Assembly (NCBI GenBank): GCA_018433975.1 | Contig: JAHDQE010000120.1 | Span: 1 to 35,907, forward strand | Reading direction: 5' to 3' | DNA: 35,907 nucleotides | From: Ornatilinea sp. | GTDB lineage: Bacteria; Chloroflexota; Anaerolineae; Anaerolineales; Anaerolineaceae | Shown: in pieces, positions 6,892 through 14,500 of the stretch | Numbering within the stretch: the first letter of the stretch is position 1 | Layout of the letters: the number at the start of each line of letters is the position of its first letter | Made by a program: the position numbers and the translations under genes | The notes under the pieces: model-generated | Databases searched by the model: none | The model's input: only the letters and a program-made list of their open reading frames with translations | Told to the model about the DNA's origin: nothing

Positions 6892-6913
6892 TGCCAATCA
6901 CCTCCTTCCTTCT

Positions 6914-7414
6914 TTAGAAATATGGATAGAGAACGAACAACAAAGTTCCACAAAAAATTGATACGACAAAAGGAATTTCCCTCTTTTTCTGAAGGCTCGC
7001 GATTACGCCCTGTACTCCACCGACAATTGCTATCGGGATCAGAAAAATTGGATTTCCAAGAACCAAGGCGCCAGCAATAATCAGCTTGACATCTGCACCT
7101 CCTAAAACACCAAATTCCCAAAGCACCCACACGATAAGGATGAGAAGACAAATCAACGTCGCTGCAGGTTGAAAAATTGCAGCAAATGCGGACAACGTAA
7201 GAACAAATGCTAGACGTTTTTCTCGGGGGTTGAAATCTGATACGTGAGTTAGTGCAATCATCAACAATACTGGAGCCCATAAGCCATTGAGAAGGGCATA
7301 CACACCTGCACCAACCATCCCGCCAACGGTTAATGGCGTGGGGACCAGGTGGTTGCGGAGATCGTAGACCATACAGGTAAAAAACAGGGCTAAAACGGCA
7401 AAATTAGCAATCAG
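6914..7414 (-). CDS. TadV/CpaA-type prepilin peptidase (probable CTG start)
   Basis: An A24-family aspartic prepilin peptidase. The two catalytic Asp motifs are visible: VYDLRNHLVPTPLT after the first helix and GGADVKLI later (the GxxD motif). There are about five to six hydrophobic segments. The first ATG (7372) would delete the first membrane helix. The frame is open further upstream and encodes LIANFAVLALFFTCMVYDL, the expected helix. A CTG at 7414 lies six bases after TAGGAG, giving 166 residues; ATT at 7411 is an alternative. The enzyme should cleave the leader of the pilin and pseudopilins downstream. It is the first gene of the P2 operon. Confidence 0.85.
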   Translation of the reverse strand: MIANFAVLALFFTCMVYDLRNHLVPTPLTVGGMVGAGVYALLNGLWAPVLLMIALTHVSDFNPREKRLAFVLTLSAFAAIFQPAATLICLLILIVWVLWEFGVLGGADVKLIIAGALVLGNPIFLIPIAIVGGVQGVIASLQKKREIPFVVSIFCGTLLFVLYPYF

Positions 7415-7440
7415 AAGGCGCTCCTATCCATTCCGCATTT

Positions 7441-7497
7441 AAAAAATAAAGCTGGACTTACTTCTGCACCCAGAAGGTTCTGTCCAGCCAACGATTG
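7441..7497 (-). promoter_or_regulatory. Leader P2: conserved motif, compound hairpin and T-tract
   Basis: Minus strand: CAATCGTTGGCTGGAC, core ACC-N2-CTGG, stem GCTGGAC/GTCCAGC (7488-7482 with 7457-7451) with an inner perfect stem CTTCTG/CAGAAG (7476-7471 with 7466-7461). The T-tract TTTATTTTTT (7450-7441) follows, about 25 bases before the peptidase start. Confidence 0.6.
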
Positions 7498-7518
7498 ATC
7501 AAAGATTGTCTATTAATA

Positions 7519-7555
7519 ATTATAATGACGGAATGAAGTTATCCAAGGTGGTCAA
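7519..7555 (-). promoter_or_regulatory. Promoter P2 with shared box
   Basis: Minus strand: TTGACC-N5-GGATAA (7555-7539), TTGGAT at -35 (7546-7541), a 16-bp spacer and -10 TATAAT (7524-7519). It is divergent from the plus-strand regulator gene at 7604, whose own promoter must overlap this region. Confidence 0.65.
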
Positions 7556-7603
7556 TTTCTTGATGGGAGTAACAGCCACTTATCCCGTGGTCATGGAGGT
7601 CTG

Positions 7604-7996
7604 ATGATACATAAAGTGGAAGTAATCATTCCGAACGAACTTATAAAGGAAATTGAAGCTTACGCAAAGGTCGAGGGAATCACTCTCAATGAGTTCTTGC
7701 TGTGGGCTCTTGGTGAAAAGGTGGGCGAATTACGTGAACGACGAGGGGTTAAGAATCTACTTCGGGTTATTCCAAACCAAGCCGCTGAAAAAACTCCCGT
7801 AGAAAAAGCTACACCTCCCACATATCCTCAAAAACGGCTACTGAAAGCTGAGGAAGTAGCGAAATACCTGAGAATAAGCAAATCAGGTGCCTATCGGTTA
7901 ATGCAAACTGGTGAAATTCCAGTTGTGAGAATTGGTAAAGCAGTCCGCGTAAGAGAAGAGGACATCGAAAGTTTTGTATTGAATACAAAAGCATAA
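7604..7996 (+). CDS. Putative regulator: ribbon-helix-helix-like N-domain plus excisionase-type HTH
   Basis: A 130-residue protein. Residues 3-50 (KVEVIIPNELIKEIEAYAKV, EGITLNEFLLWALGEKVGEL) have the strand-helix-helix pattern of ribbon-helix-helix DNA-binding proteins. Residues about 77-128 (KRLLKAEEVAKYLRISKSGA, then IPVVRIGKAVRVREEDIESF) match the HTH_17 / excisionase-MerR-like fold. A Pro-rich linker joins them. GGAGG precedes the ATG. It is one of only two plus-strand genes and faces promoter P2 head-on, so it is the best local candidate to bind the shared promoter box. Alternatively it is an excision factor for a mobile element; no integrase is present in the window. Confidence 0.8.
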   Translation: MIHKVEVIIPNELIKEIEAYAKVEGITLNEFLLWALGEKVGELRERRGVKNLLRVIPNQAAEKTPVEKATPPTYPQKRLLKAEEVAKYLRISKSGAYRLMQTGEIPVVRIGKAVRVREEDIESFVLNTKA

Positions 7997-8014
7997 TCCA
8001 GACATTGCGGATTA
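7994..8014. terminator. Weak convergent-gene hairpin
   Basis: TAATCC (7994-7999) and GGATTA (8009-8014) pair around a nine-base loop, spanning the stop codons of the convergent regulator and peptidase genes. It is a possible short bidirectional terminator; the stem is only six pairs. Confidence 0.25.
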
Positions 8015-8578
8015 GCCTAAAACGATTATCCATACTTTCAAGATTAACACCGAGGCTAACAATATCGGCAATCCCGGTAAACGGTGAAGCATGATTTTCT
8101 GTTCCCGTACCATAGATACCAATCCCGAAGCAATCACAACGATTAAGTGAATAACCAGAAACGACATGATAAAGAAAATCCCTGGCCAGATAAGACAGAT
8201 CGTAATTGCACTAACGGCATCCGCGCCACCCCACCACTTCAATTCCCAGGCAGCCCAGAAGCCAATGATTGCCAAAGCTGAAAGTGGTGAAGATTGAATC
8301 GAGAGGAATGCTCCTAAGAATAGCAATGGGAGCCAGGTGATTATTCGGCTTAACTCTTCCCAGCCAAATGCTTTAGATATCCAATACCGTTCACTTACAG
8401 TAGCAACTACAGCAGCAAGTAGGACTAATGTCCAGTCTCCCTGCCAGATCCGATAAAGGCCTGCGCCAATGAGAGGAATAACCACCCATGCGCTGTGAGG
8501 TATTTCACTTTTTCGAATATCGAACCACGATACGATTCCCAACCAGGTTACAACAAGGCCAAAAATAATCCAATCCAT
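8012..8578 (-). CDS. Second A24-family prepilin peptidase
   Basis: A 188-residue integral membrane protein starting MDWIIFGLVVTWLGIVSWFD. The catalytic pair is SWFDIRKSEIPHSAW (first Asp with the following 'IP') and WWGGADAVSA (second GxxD-type motif). About six hydrophobic helices are seen. The ATG at 8578 has GAGGTG upstream and places the first Asp directly after helix one, as in the family; a longer frame upstream overlaps the transglycosylase gene and lacks such support. It is the last gene of the long P3 operon. With the 6914 gene, the region has two peptidases, one per pilin operon, suggesting separate substrate sets. Confidence 0.85.
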   Translation of the reverse strand: MDWIIFGLVVTWLGIVSWFDIRKSEIPHSAWVVIPLIGAGLYRIWQGDWTLVLLAAVVATVSERYWISKAFGWEELSRIITWLPLLFLGAFLSIQSSPLSALAIIGFWAAWELKWWGGADAVSAITICLIWPGIFFIMSFLVIHLIVVIASGLVSMVREQKIMLHRLPGLPILLASVLILKVWIIVLG

Positions 8579-8591
8579 AGCACCTCTTTTT

Positions 8592-9560
8592 CTATGGCTT
8601 GATCTGCCCTTCGATACGTCGAATATATTCAGCGCCACTTGCACAACCGCTTGAAAAATTGGCTGCAATGTTATTCCAATTGTTCGGATTTCCGGTTTTT
8701 CGAAGAGCTTGATAAACACACCCAGCGCCGGCATGGTAATTTGCTAGAACCAGACGCCAGTAATCGTCATAACTTAAAAACGCAGCTGGTTGTTTGCCGG
8801 TTGCCAGATTGAAAATCCTGGTCGATTGCAAACAACTTGCATTGAGGGTTTCAGTCAGAACTCGTATCGCTTGGTTTCCTTTTTCAAGATCAACACCCCC
8901 TGGACAATTCGGGCAGGTGGCCTCGATATCTCGTAAAACCATTCCGCGTAATAGGTATTGCGTTGAAGAATCCAGGAATTGATATTGGGTAGGACATCCT
9001 ACTTCACCGTATGTTTGCCGGCAGATGCTTTGGAAATAAGCCGGCCGCCACATTAAAACAAGGTCTGCACCATATGTGGTCATCTGACCCAACCCAATCT
9101 CACCCAGAGTCCAATTTGCCGCTGGCCAGAATTGCGATTCAACGGCAATGACAGCTTTAACTACCTTTGGCGGTAACTCTGAGACATGAGAAGAAGAGAG
9201 AATCACCGAGTCAAATTGATTCTGCCAGGTGAGCACCTGGTCTTTAGTAAGTTCGATTCCACAACCATTTGCGGAGCCATCAGGATTCAACCCTTCTGCT
9301 GGGCAGATAGCACCATCGACCAATCCGGATGATAATAACTCGGCAGCTAAAACATCATAACGGTTGGCAGTGGCTAGGTTCGTGTTCCCGCTTACTGGCA
9401 TTAACCAATCTGGAATAGATGTTGGGGTCAAGCCATATGCCATTTGGCAGGTTCCACCGCTATCAGCCTTCACAGATGTTGTCTCCCAACTGGCAGTGGT
9501 CATCACGGTAAGGGCGGCTAGTAGAATTCGGATTACGGGCGACCATGCACGGGATGCCAT
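8592..9560 (-). CDS. Secreted lytic transglycosylase (SLT fold, VirB1-like role)
   Basis: A 322-residue protein with an N-terminal signal peptide-like helix (VIRILLAALTVMTTASW). The catalytic domain holds the SLT motifs: E141-S142 in IAVESQFWP, GLGQM at 156-160 and LANYHAGAG near 277. Several cysteines (CPNCPGG, CRQTYGEVGC) suggest disulfides outside the membrane. It should cut peptidoglycan glycan strands to let the pilus pass, as VirB1 does in type IV secretion. The ATG at 9560 follows GGGAGG and overlaps the surface-protein gene by 28 bp. Muramidase-type specificity cannot be read further. Confidence 0.85.
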   Translation of the reverse strand: MASRAWSPVIRILLAALTVMTTASWETTSVKADSGGTCQMAYGLTPTSIPDWLMPVSGNTNLATANRYDVLAAELLSSGLVDGAICPAEGLNPDGSANGCGIELTKDQVLTWQNQFDSVILSSSHVSELPPKVVKAVIAVESQFWPAANWTLGEIGLGQMTTYGADLVLMWRPAYFQSICRQTYGEVGCPTQYQFLDSSTQYLLRGMVLRDIEATCPNCPGGVDLEKGNQAIRVLTETLNASCLQSTRIFNLATGKQPAAFLSYDDYWRLVLANYHAGAGCVYQALRKTGNPNNWNNIAANFSSGCASGAEYIRRIEGQIKP

Positions 9561-11347
9561 GCCACCTCCCAAACTACGCTGGGTGTTCGATATGTCTGGC
9601 CAAAATCATCCGACAAATCAGCCCATGCGGTCCAGATACCCTCTTCTGTGGTACCAAAATTGAGATCTCCTGAATTTTCAGGAGTTACCGACCAGGTTGA
9701 GCCATTGCGGTTCAAAGAAAATTGAGCTCCCGATGGTGCCCGAACTTGCACCAAAATAGAATAAGGTGGAACACCACCTGTTACCTCGCCAGTTAGGGTC
9801 TGTGCGGGTTGATCCAGGCTAGGAGCAAATAACAATAAACGCGCATATGTGACCGCTATTGTCCCGCGAAGTGGTGCAATCACAATAACCGTCACTGAAT
9901 CACTGGTGGTTTCATACTGATTAGAACAGGTGATTGTGTAGGTGTGCGTTCCAATCGGGACTCCACTCATAGGCTGATTTCCAGCTATGACCACATTCCC
10001 AACCCAGCTGCCATTTGAACTGGCTGCTGAACAAATGGTCGCATCGCGACTGATCCAACTCAGGGTAAAGCTTGCGGGAGAAATTAATGTCAGAGGACCA
10101 TCGGTGTTGTTAATCTTCAAATCCACTGCGGGTGGATTGTAGACAATGACAGTGACACTATCTGATGTGGAGCCAATGGGATTGGAACATGTCAACGTAT
10201 AGGTGTAACTTCCGGTGGTGATGCCAGTGTAATTCGTCGAGCCGGACTGACCCTTCGTTCCAGTCCAGCTTCCTGAGGCAGTGCAGGTATCTGCATTACT
10301 GGATGTCCAACTCAACAGATATTGAGCGGGAGAAGTCAGGCGGATTGTTCCATCCTGGTTATTCGCTTTCAAATCCACGCTGGGCGGGAGTGAGCATCGA
10401 ATCGTTTTATTTGTTCCTGACAGATCAAACCAGGAGGAATTATAGGGATTTTGACCCTGAACGTGTATGGTGTGTTGAACATTGGGCGAGATCAATCCCC
10501 ACAAATCTTGAGTGAACCCACAAGTGCCGCCCGTGCATGTTCCGGTCAGATCCGCCCTGTACTGGTTAGCGACTCCATTCGCTACCAAATTGCCATCTAC
10601 CAGGATGCGGTAATTGATATCCAACCCTGGAGCGGCATCTTGCATCACCCAGCCGAAAGCCCGACATTGGGATTGAGGTACTGTTCCAGAGGTTCCATCA
10701 TGGTAGCCAGTAAAGGTATCTCGATAAGCCCAGATTAAGACGAAATCTTCAAAGTCGTGGTCATAACCGCCATTACTATTATCTTCATCCCAATCCCCCC
10801 AACATTGTGGAGTGCCGATAATGGTATCCCCGGATGCGAGAAAAGCTGTCATTAAACTGGTAAAGTCTCTACCACCGGCGCTTGGATCGTAGTTTTGCGA
10901 ATAGAAGTAATTTGGACAAAAGTAATCGTGATGAGGCGTTTTCCAACCCACGTGCGGGTTAGCACACCCCCCTGAACCGCAGTTACCTCCATAACAATCA
11001 CAACCTCTGATCTGGATCGTCTCACCCGCTGCAACCGTGATCGGGGTCAGCACTGTTTGATTGTTAATCACATCCATATAGGTGCAGTTCTGCCCTACCC
11101 TGCAGCCATTACGGATGAAGTGATAGCGCGAAAAATACCCCGGTGAGCTTGAGGTGATGACATTCCATAAAACAATTCTTCCAGCTCTGGGGAACGTGAT
11201 CGAAACGGGATTTCGATTATAAGAAACGATAGGATGGCCATAATCCGCCAGTGCAGAGATCGTGATCACCAAACCAATCACAATGGCAAGGATAATTCCC
11301 AGAAATGTTTTCTTACGCTTCATCAGATTTGAGATAAATATTTTCAT
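9533..11347 (-). CDS. Large secreted surface protein with two Ig-like repeats
   Basis: A 604-residue protein with an N-terminal membrane or signal helix (KKTFLGIILAIVIGLVITIS). A Cys-rich segment follows (CDCYGGNCGSGGC). An acidic stretch GGYDHDFEDFVLIWAY resembles the Asp-rich core of DUF4114-type domains. Two tandem repeats start VDLKANNQDGTIRLTSPAQY and VDLKINNTDGPLTLISPASF, each with a W and two Cys and ending in SDSVTVIV (about 9880-10390). A final beta-rich domain ends VWEVAWHPVHGRP. It likely sits outside the cell, at or on the pilus, as an adhesin or tip protein. The ATG overlaps the previous stop as ATGA. Confidence 0.7.
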   Translation of the reverse strand: MKIFISNLMKRKKTFLGIILAIVIGLVITISALADYGHPIVSYNRNPVSITFPRAGRIVLWNVITSSSPGYFSRYHFIRNGCRVGQNCTYMDVINNQTVLTPITVAAGETIQIRGCDCYGGNCGSGGCANPHVGWKTPHHDYFCPNYFYSQNYDPSAGGRDFTSLMTAFLASGDTIIGTPQCWGDWDEDNSNGGYDHDFEDFVLIWAYRDTFTGYHDGTSGTVPQSQCRAFGWVMQDAAPGLDINYRILVDGNLVANGVANQYRADLTGTCTGGTCGFTQDLWGLISPNVQHTIHVQGQNPYNSSWFDLSGTNKTIRCSLPPSVDLKANNQDGTIRLTSPAQYLLSWTSSNADTCTASGSWTGTKGQSGSTNYTGITTGSYTYTLTCSNPIGSTSDSVTVIVYNPPAVDLKINNTDGPLTLISPASFTLSWISRDATICSAASSNGSWVGNVVIAGNQPMSGVPIGTHTYTITCSNQYETTSDSVTVIVIAPLRGTIAVTYARLLLFAPSLDQPAQTLTGEVTGGVPPYSILVQVRAPSGAQFSLNRNGSTWSVTPENSGDLNFGTTEEGIWTAWADLSDDFGQTYRTPSVVWEVAWHPVHGRP

Positions 11348-11883
11348 TGGACAACCCCAGCGGATGCAAATACCCGAACGGTTTTCAATTCGATTCCGAA
11401 AATGTTTAGAATCGTCCATTGGATTGGAACCTCCAAATAGACTCCAACAGCAGGTTCATTACTTGACCAATCGCTCAATTCATCTCCCAAGCGAACTGGA
11501 CGGGGTGGAAATCCGGAAATCGTTCCTCCAAAAGGATCAGGCAGAACCCGAATTGACGAGGTGTACCCAATAATTCCACGCGCTTGCATAGCAGAATTAA
11601 CTACGTTTTGGGCTTCATTACAGGCCACGGCTTGATCCAGTTGGATAAAGCCTGTATTGAGAACGGCATCCCAGTCCCTCCCTCGGGATGCACCAGCAAG
11701 CGCAGCCTCTTGCGCCACAGAATAAGCCCAATTACGTGCCGCATACAGCCTGTAAATATCCACGAGCCCACCTGCAATCACTACAAGCACGAGGATGGAT
11801 AATAATCCCCACACTGCGGATTGTGCTTTTCTTTCAATAATCATCCCATTTCCAGTAAATGCTTTTAAAAGTAATGGGATCAT
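11344..11883 (-). CDS. TadG/TadE-like pilus protein
   Basis: A 179-residue protein: short basic head (MIIERKAQSAVWGLLSILVL), a hydrophobic helix, then VDIYRLYAARNWAYSVAQEA, which is the extended-helix pattern of Tad pseudopilins. The rest is predicted beta and ends ELKTVRVFASAGVVQ. The start at 11883 overlaps the preceding stop as ATGA; an ATG at 11844 directly before the basic head is a plausible shorter start and would give a typical prepilin leader. It belongs to the pilin gene cluster of the P3 operon. Confidence 0.7.
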   Translation of the reverse strand: MIPLLLKAFTGNGMIIERKAQSAVWGLLSILVLVVIAGGLVDIYRLYAARNWAYSVAQEAALAGASRGRDWDAVLNTGFIQLDQAVACNEAQNVVNSAMQARGIIGYTSSIRVLPDPFGGTISGFPPRPVRLGDELSDWSSNEPAVGVYLEVPIQWTILNIFGIELKTVRVFASAGVVQ

Positions 11884-12326
11884 GGAAACCGCTCCACGAT
11901 TCCCCAGTGCTGAACTCGTATTGTCATGATGGGTTCAGAAAGGAAGGGGATATCTGCCTGAAATGGTGCAGAAGCCTCCAAGATAAAAGTAGTTCCAAAT
12001 GGGCTGCCTGAAAGCCAGGCTGAACTCCGTGGAGTGCCGGCAGCATCAAAAACTTGAATGGTCGTAGCCTCTACCGTACCCATCACATTTTGGTTCGTCC
12101 CTTCTTGAATCAAGTTCTTTGCATAATTCCATTGGGAAGGATCCAGGGATAAAGCGCGAACAGCTGCGCCGGCACTGCTGTCCAATGCCTGCCTCATGGC
12201 TACTCCACGACTGAGTTCAATACCACCAAAAATGACCAGTGCAAGCACCATCAGAACTAACAAGGCTTCAACCGACGCCTGCCCCTTAGAATCTGATTTA
12301 AGACCCAATTTCGGCGTTGACATCAT
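11880..12326 (-). CDS. TadE-like pseudopilin
   Basis: A 148-residue protein with leader MMSTPKLGLKSDSKGQASVE, the processing motif KGQASVEALLVL, and a long hydrophobic helix through ALVIFGGIELSRGVAMRQAL. G-Q-x-x-V-E-A is characteristic of TadE and Flp subunits. The soluble part is predicted beta. The gene begins inside the end of the Flp pilin gene (29 bp overlap in another frame), so translation is probably coupled to that of the major pilin. Confidence 0.8.
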   Translation of the reverse strand: MMSTPKLGLKSDSKGQASVEALLVLMVLALVIFGGIELSRGVAMRQALDSSAGAAVRALSLDPSQWNYAKNLIQEGTNQNVMGTVEATTIQVFDAAGTPRSSAWLSGSPFGTTFILEASAPFQADIPFLSEPIMTIRVQHWGIVERFP

Positions 12327-12444
12327 TGAACTTGACCTTTAAAGTGGAAAAGACTTCCCAGAGCGCGCCGCCAACCAGAGCGATGAAGATCGCCAGGACA
12401 ACGATATACTCAACAACGCTCTGTCCATTTCGATCATGCAACAT
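12298..12444 (-). CDS. flp: Flp-type pilin (48 aa)
   Basis: Encodes MLHDRNGQSVVEYIVVLAIF, then IALVGGALWEVFSTLKVKFN and DVNAEIGS. RNGQSVVEYIVVLA is the canonical Flp signal: a basic residue, G, then E at +5 and the aromatic Y. It is followed by one hydrophobic helix. It should be a filament subunit after cleavage at the G-Q bond by the prepilin peptidase. GGAGG six bases before the ATG gives strong initiation. It lies downstream of another small pilin and the hairpin at 12507-12542, and its 3' end overlaps the TadE-like gene. Confidence 0.9.
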   Translation of the reverse strand: MLHDRNGQSVVEYIVVLAIFIALVGGALWEVFSTLKVKFNDVNAEIGS

Positions 12445-12506
12445 AATTCCTCCTCTCCTTGGAACGCTCCTCTGCACTTTTACAGAGGAAGCGGAGTGTT
12501 AATGTT

Positions 12507-12542
12507 TGGTATCTGGTCTTCAGGATAGAAGACCAGATACCA
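12507..12542 (-). other. Perfect 15-bp hairpin between two pilin genes
   Basis: TGGTATCTGGTCTTC (12507-12521) and GAAGACCAGATACCA (12528-12542) are exact complements around a six-base loop. The position, between the 56-aa and 48-aa pilin genes, and the lack of a T-tract suggest an mRNA processing or stability element that sets the pilin ratio. Confidence 0.65.
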
Positions 12543-12556
12543 GGTTTGCTAATAAA

Positions 12557-12727
12557 TTATGGGTGTGCAGCCGGCACAGCGATGCTGTTAATCCAGTCCG
12601 CAATACTGCCGCCTTGGGTACCGATATTGCTCAGGATGGCCCAGATAGCCACTGCTCCCAAGACAACGGCGATCGCCAGAACAACAACAAACTGTGGAAT
12701 TTCGGATGCTTTCTTATCGAACAACAT
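12557..12727 (-). CDS. Flp-like pilin (56 aa)
   Basis: Encodes MLFDKKASEIPQFVVVLAIA, then VVLGAVAIWAILSNIGTQGG and a tail ending INSIAVPAAHP. It has the basic leader, a Glu before the hydrophobic helix and the small size of Flp pilins, but no Gly at the expected cleavage site (KKASE), so processing may differ or not occur. AAAGGAG precedes the ATG. It sits between TadC and the second Flp gene in the P3 operon, with a perfect hairpin after it. It could be a distinct subunit or an accessory pseudopilin. Confidence 0.8.
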   Translation of the reverse strand: MLFDKKASEIPQFVVVLAIAVVLGAVAIWAILSNIGTQGGSIADWINSIAVPAAHP

Positions 12728-12776
12728 AAACAGGCTCCTTTCCCTCGCACTATGGGCGGGGGTTTTGAAAAATGGG

Positions 12777-13613
12777 TTAGAAACCGCCGCCAATCGACAC
12801 CCCGGAGAGGGTTTTCAGGATGCGGTCAACAAGCGGGTAAAACAACAAGATAACAATTGGACCAAGGAGAAACGGCATAGCCAGTAAGGTGATGCGCAGG
12901 GGCAAACGCTGCATCTGTTCCTCGGATTGGTAACCGATCTCTTCGTTCAATTCTTCGATGACACTGGCAATCGCTTGATCAACATCGGAGACTCCTCCGG
13001 ATTGTTGAGCAGCCTGGACACGTTGTACAACGCGAAGCAACTGGGGGGATTTCAAATCGTCAGCTAACTGGTTAAGTAAATCCAACCCACTGCGAGCAGA
13101 ACTACCCTGCAGCCTTTTTTGTAGACGTTGGTATACAACTGAAGTTTCGACGGTCGTCTTTGCCAAGCTCTCTAATCCAAGCAAGAGCGAACCTTGTAAG
13201 CTCATATGCAGACGTACATCGATCAGAAACTGTCGAATTTGTCCGACCATGAACCGTTTTCGCTGCTGGATCAAATAGCGTTTGGCTAACCACACCAGAC
13301 CTGGCAATGCCAGGAAACCCAACCGGATGCTGGGAAGCTGCGGTCCTAAGACTGCCAATAGGATCAGTCCAATCAGGGCTGTACCCGCATAAAGAGCTCC
13401 CCATGGAATGTCACCGAACCCCAAAATTGCTTCTTCTGTTCTTTTCTCGTCGCTTTGATATTTGGTTCCGAGTCCGAGAGCGTGTAAACGGCCACGCTGT
13501 ATCGGAGTGCTAAGCCTCCTTCCTGTGTCAAATAAAATGGATATTACGGTATTGGCAATCATGCCCACTCCGATTGCCAGACTAAAGCCCACCACAAGGG
13601 AAAAGGTATCCAT
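12777..13613 (-). CDS. tadC: TadC-like pilus platform protein (T2SSF fold)
   Basis: A 278-residue membrane protein with the type II secretion F-domain layout: two N-terminal hydrophobic segments, a cytoplasmic helical part (GQIRQFLIDVRLHMSLQGSL, LGLESLAKTTVETSVVYQRL, ELNEEIGYQSEEQMQRLPLR) and two C-terminal helices (ITLLAMPFLLGPIVILLFYP). Such proteins form the inner-membrane platform that couples the CpaF motor to pilin extraction. It directly follows the TadB-like gene and precedes the pilins. This is one of two TadB/TadC pairs in the operon. Confidence 0.8.
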   Translation of the reverse strand: MDTFSLVVGFSLAIGVGMIANTVISILFDTGRRLSTPIQRGRLHALGLGTKYQSDEKRTEEAILGFGDIPWGALYAGTALIGLILLAVLGPQLPSIRLGFLALPGLVWLAKRYLIQQRKRFMVGQIRQFLIDVRLHMSLQGSLLLGLESLAKTTVETSVVYQRLQKRLQGSSARSGLDLLNQLADDLKSPQLLRVVQRVQAAQQSGGVSDVDQAIASVIEELNEEIGYQSEEQMQRLPLRITLLAMPFLLGPIVILLFYPLVDRILKTLSGVSIGGGF

Positions 13614-13615
13614 TC

Positions 13616-14500
13616 CTAGACCTCCCCAAAACTCAATTGGTAGACTTCGTACTCAAAATACAGGCTGGCTAGCACAACTCCACAAATCATGACTGCCAGT
13701 AACACCCGATGAGGTGCATCTTGCAGGAAAAAATCACGCCAGGCTGGTGATAAAACTACGAAGGACACGGAAACGGCAACTACACCTTGTAGCAGTCGGA
13801 TTGTTCCACGAACAAGCGAAAGGGTCTGACGAGTCTTAGAGCGTAGCAGTTTTTGTCGGTGAGCCTCCTGTTCCAGTGAGACAAGCAACTCGTCCTGAAT
13901 TTCTTCTGTCAGCTGAGCATTATTGGCAATCAAAGCCGACAGCCTTGATGTGACATTTCCGGGTAATCCTTTTAATGCCTGTGCAGCCTGGCCAGGGGGT
14001 TGATGCATTCGTAAGCGGCTTGCGACCTGCTCGATGGCGTGGTTCATCACGCCCACAGGCAATTTGACCTTCATCAAAGCATTCAAAAGAGAGTGATCTA
14101 CACTCATCAATGATCGAATTTGCAAGGCAACCGCTTCCGCATCCTCGTTGATTTGTGCGCGCTCGACCTGTTTTTGCTGAAAGTTGATCCAAATCAGGAT
14201 GATTAAACCGATCAACAGTACAATCGGTGAGAGCATAAAATCTTGGACTGCTATTGCTAACCCTGGCGTGGCAATCAATAAAATTAATCGCTTCCAATCC
14301 AACTCATTGTGTGCCTGGTAAGGCTTTTCTTGAATGACGCCCATCGCCCGTAGCCGGCGACCTGCCCAGGAAACAAATATCCTGCGCCAGGTTTTCGCTA
14401 TGATTTCTACGCCAGATAACAGCGTATTGTATAAAACCAGAAAGATACCGCCCGCCAGGAACACTGCTCCTGCATCAATTAAGAATCGAAACGGACTCAT
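13616..14500 (-). CDS. tadB: TadB-like pilus platform protein (T2SSF fold)
   Basis: A 294-residue membrane protein: one N-terminal helix, a basic cytoplasmic stretch, a helical pair around residues 75-105 (LILLIATPGLAIAVQDFMLS), then a long soluble helical domain (AEAVALQIRSLMSVDHSLLN and QLTEEIQDELLVSLEQEAHR) and C-terminal helices. This matches TadB/T2SSF platform proteins, partners of TadC. The ATG overlaps the HNH-like gene's stop as ATGA. Sequence divergence from the pair at 19680-21422 is high, so the two pairs are not a recent duplication. Confidence 0.75.
   Translation of the reverse strand: MSPFRFLIDAGAVFLAGGIFLVLYNTLLSGVEIIAKTWRRIFVSWAGRRLRAMGVIQEKPYQAHNELDWKRLILLIATPGLAIAVQDFMLSPIVLLIGLIILIWINFQQKQVERAQINEDAEAVALQIRSLMSVDHSLLNALMKVKLPVGVMNHAIEQVASRLRMHQPPGQAAQALKGLPGNVTSRLSALIANNAQLTEEIQDELLVSLEQEAHRQKLLRSKTRQTLSLVRGTIRLLQGVVAVSVSFVVLSPAWRDFFLQDAPHRVLLAVMICGVVLASLYFEYEVYQLSFGEV

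Noticed and set aside
9533..11347. Frameshifted or fused pair of genes
   Set aside because: The reading frame is continuous from signal helix to stop, with consistent composition, so one gene is simpler.
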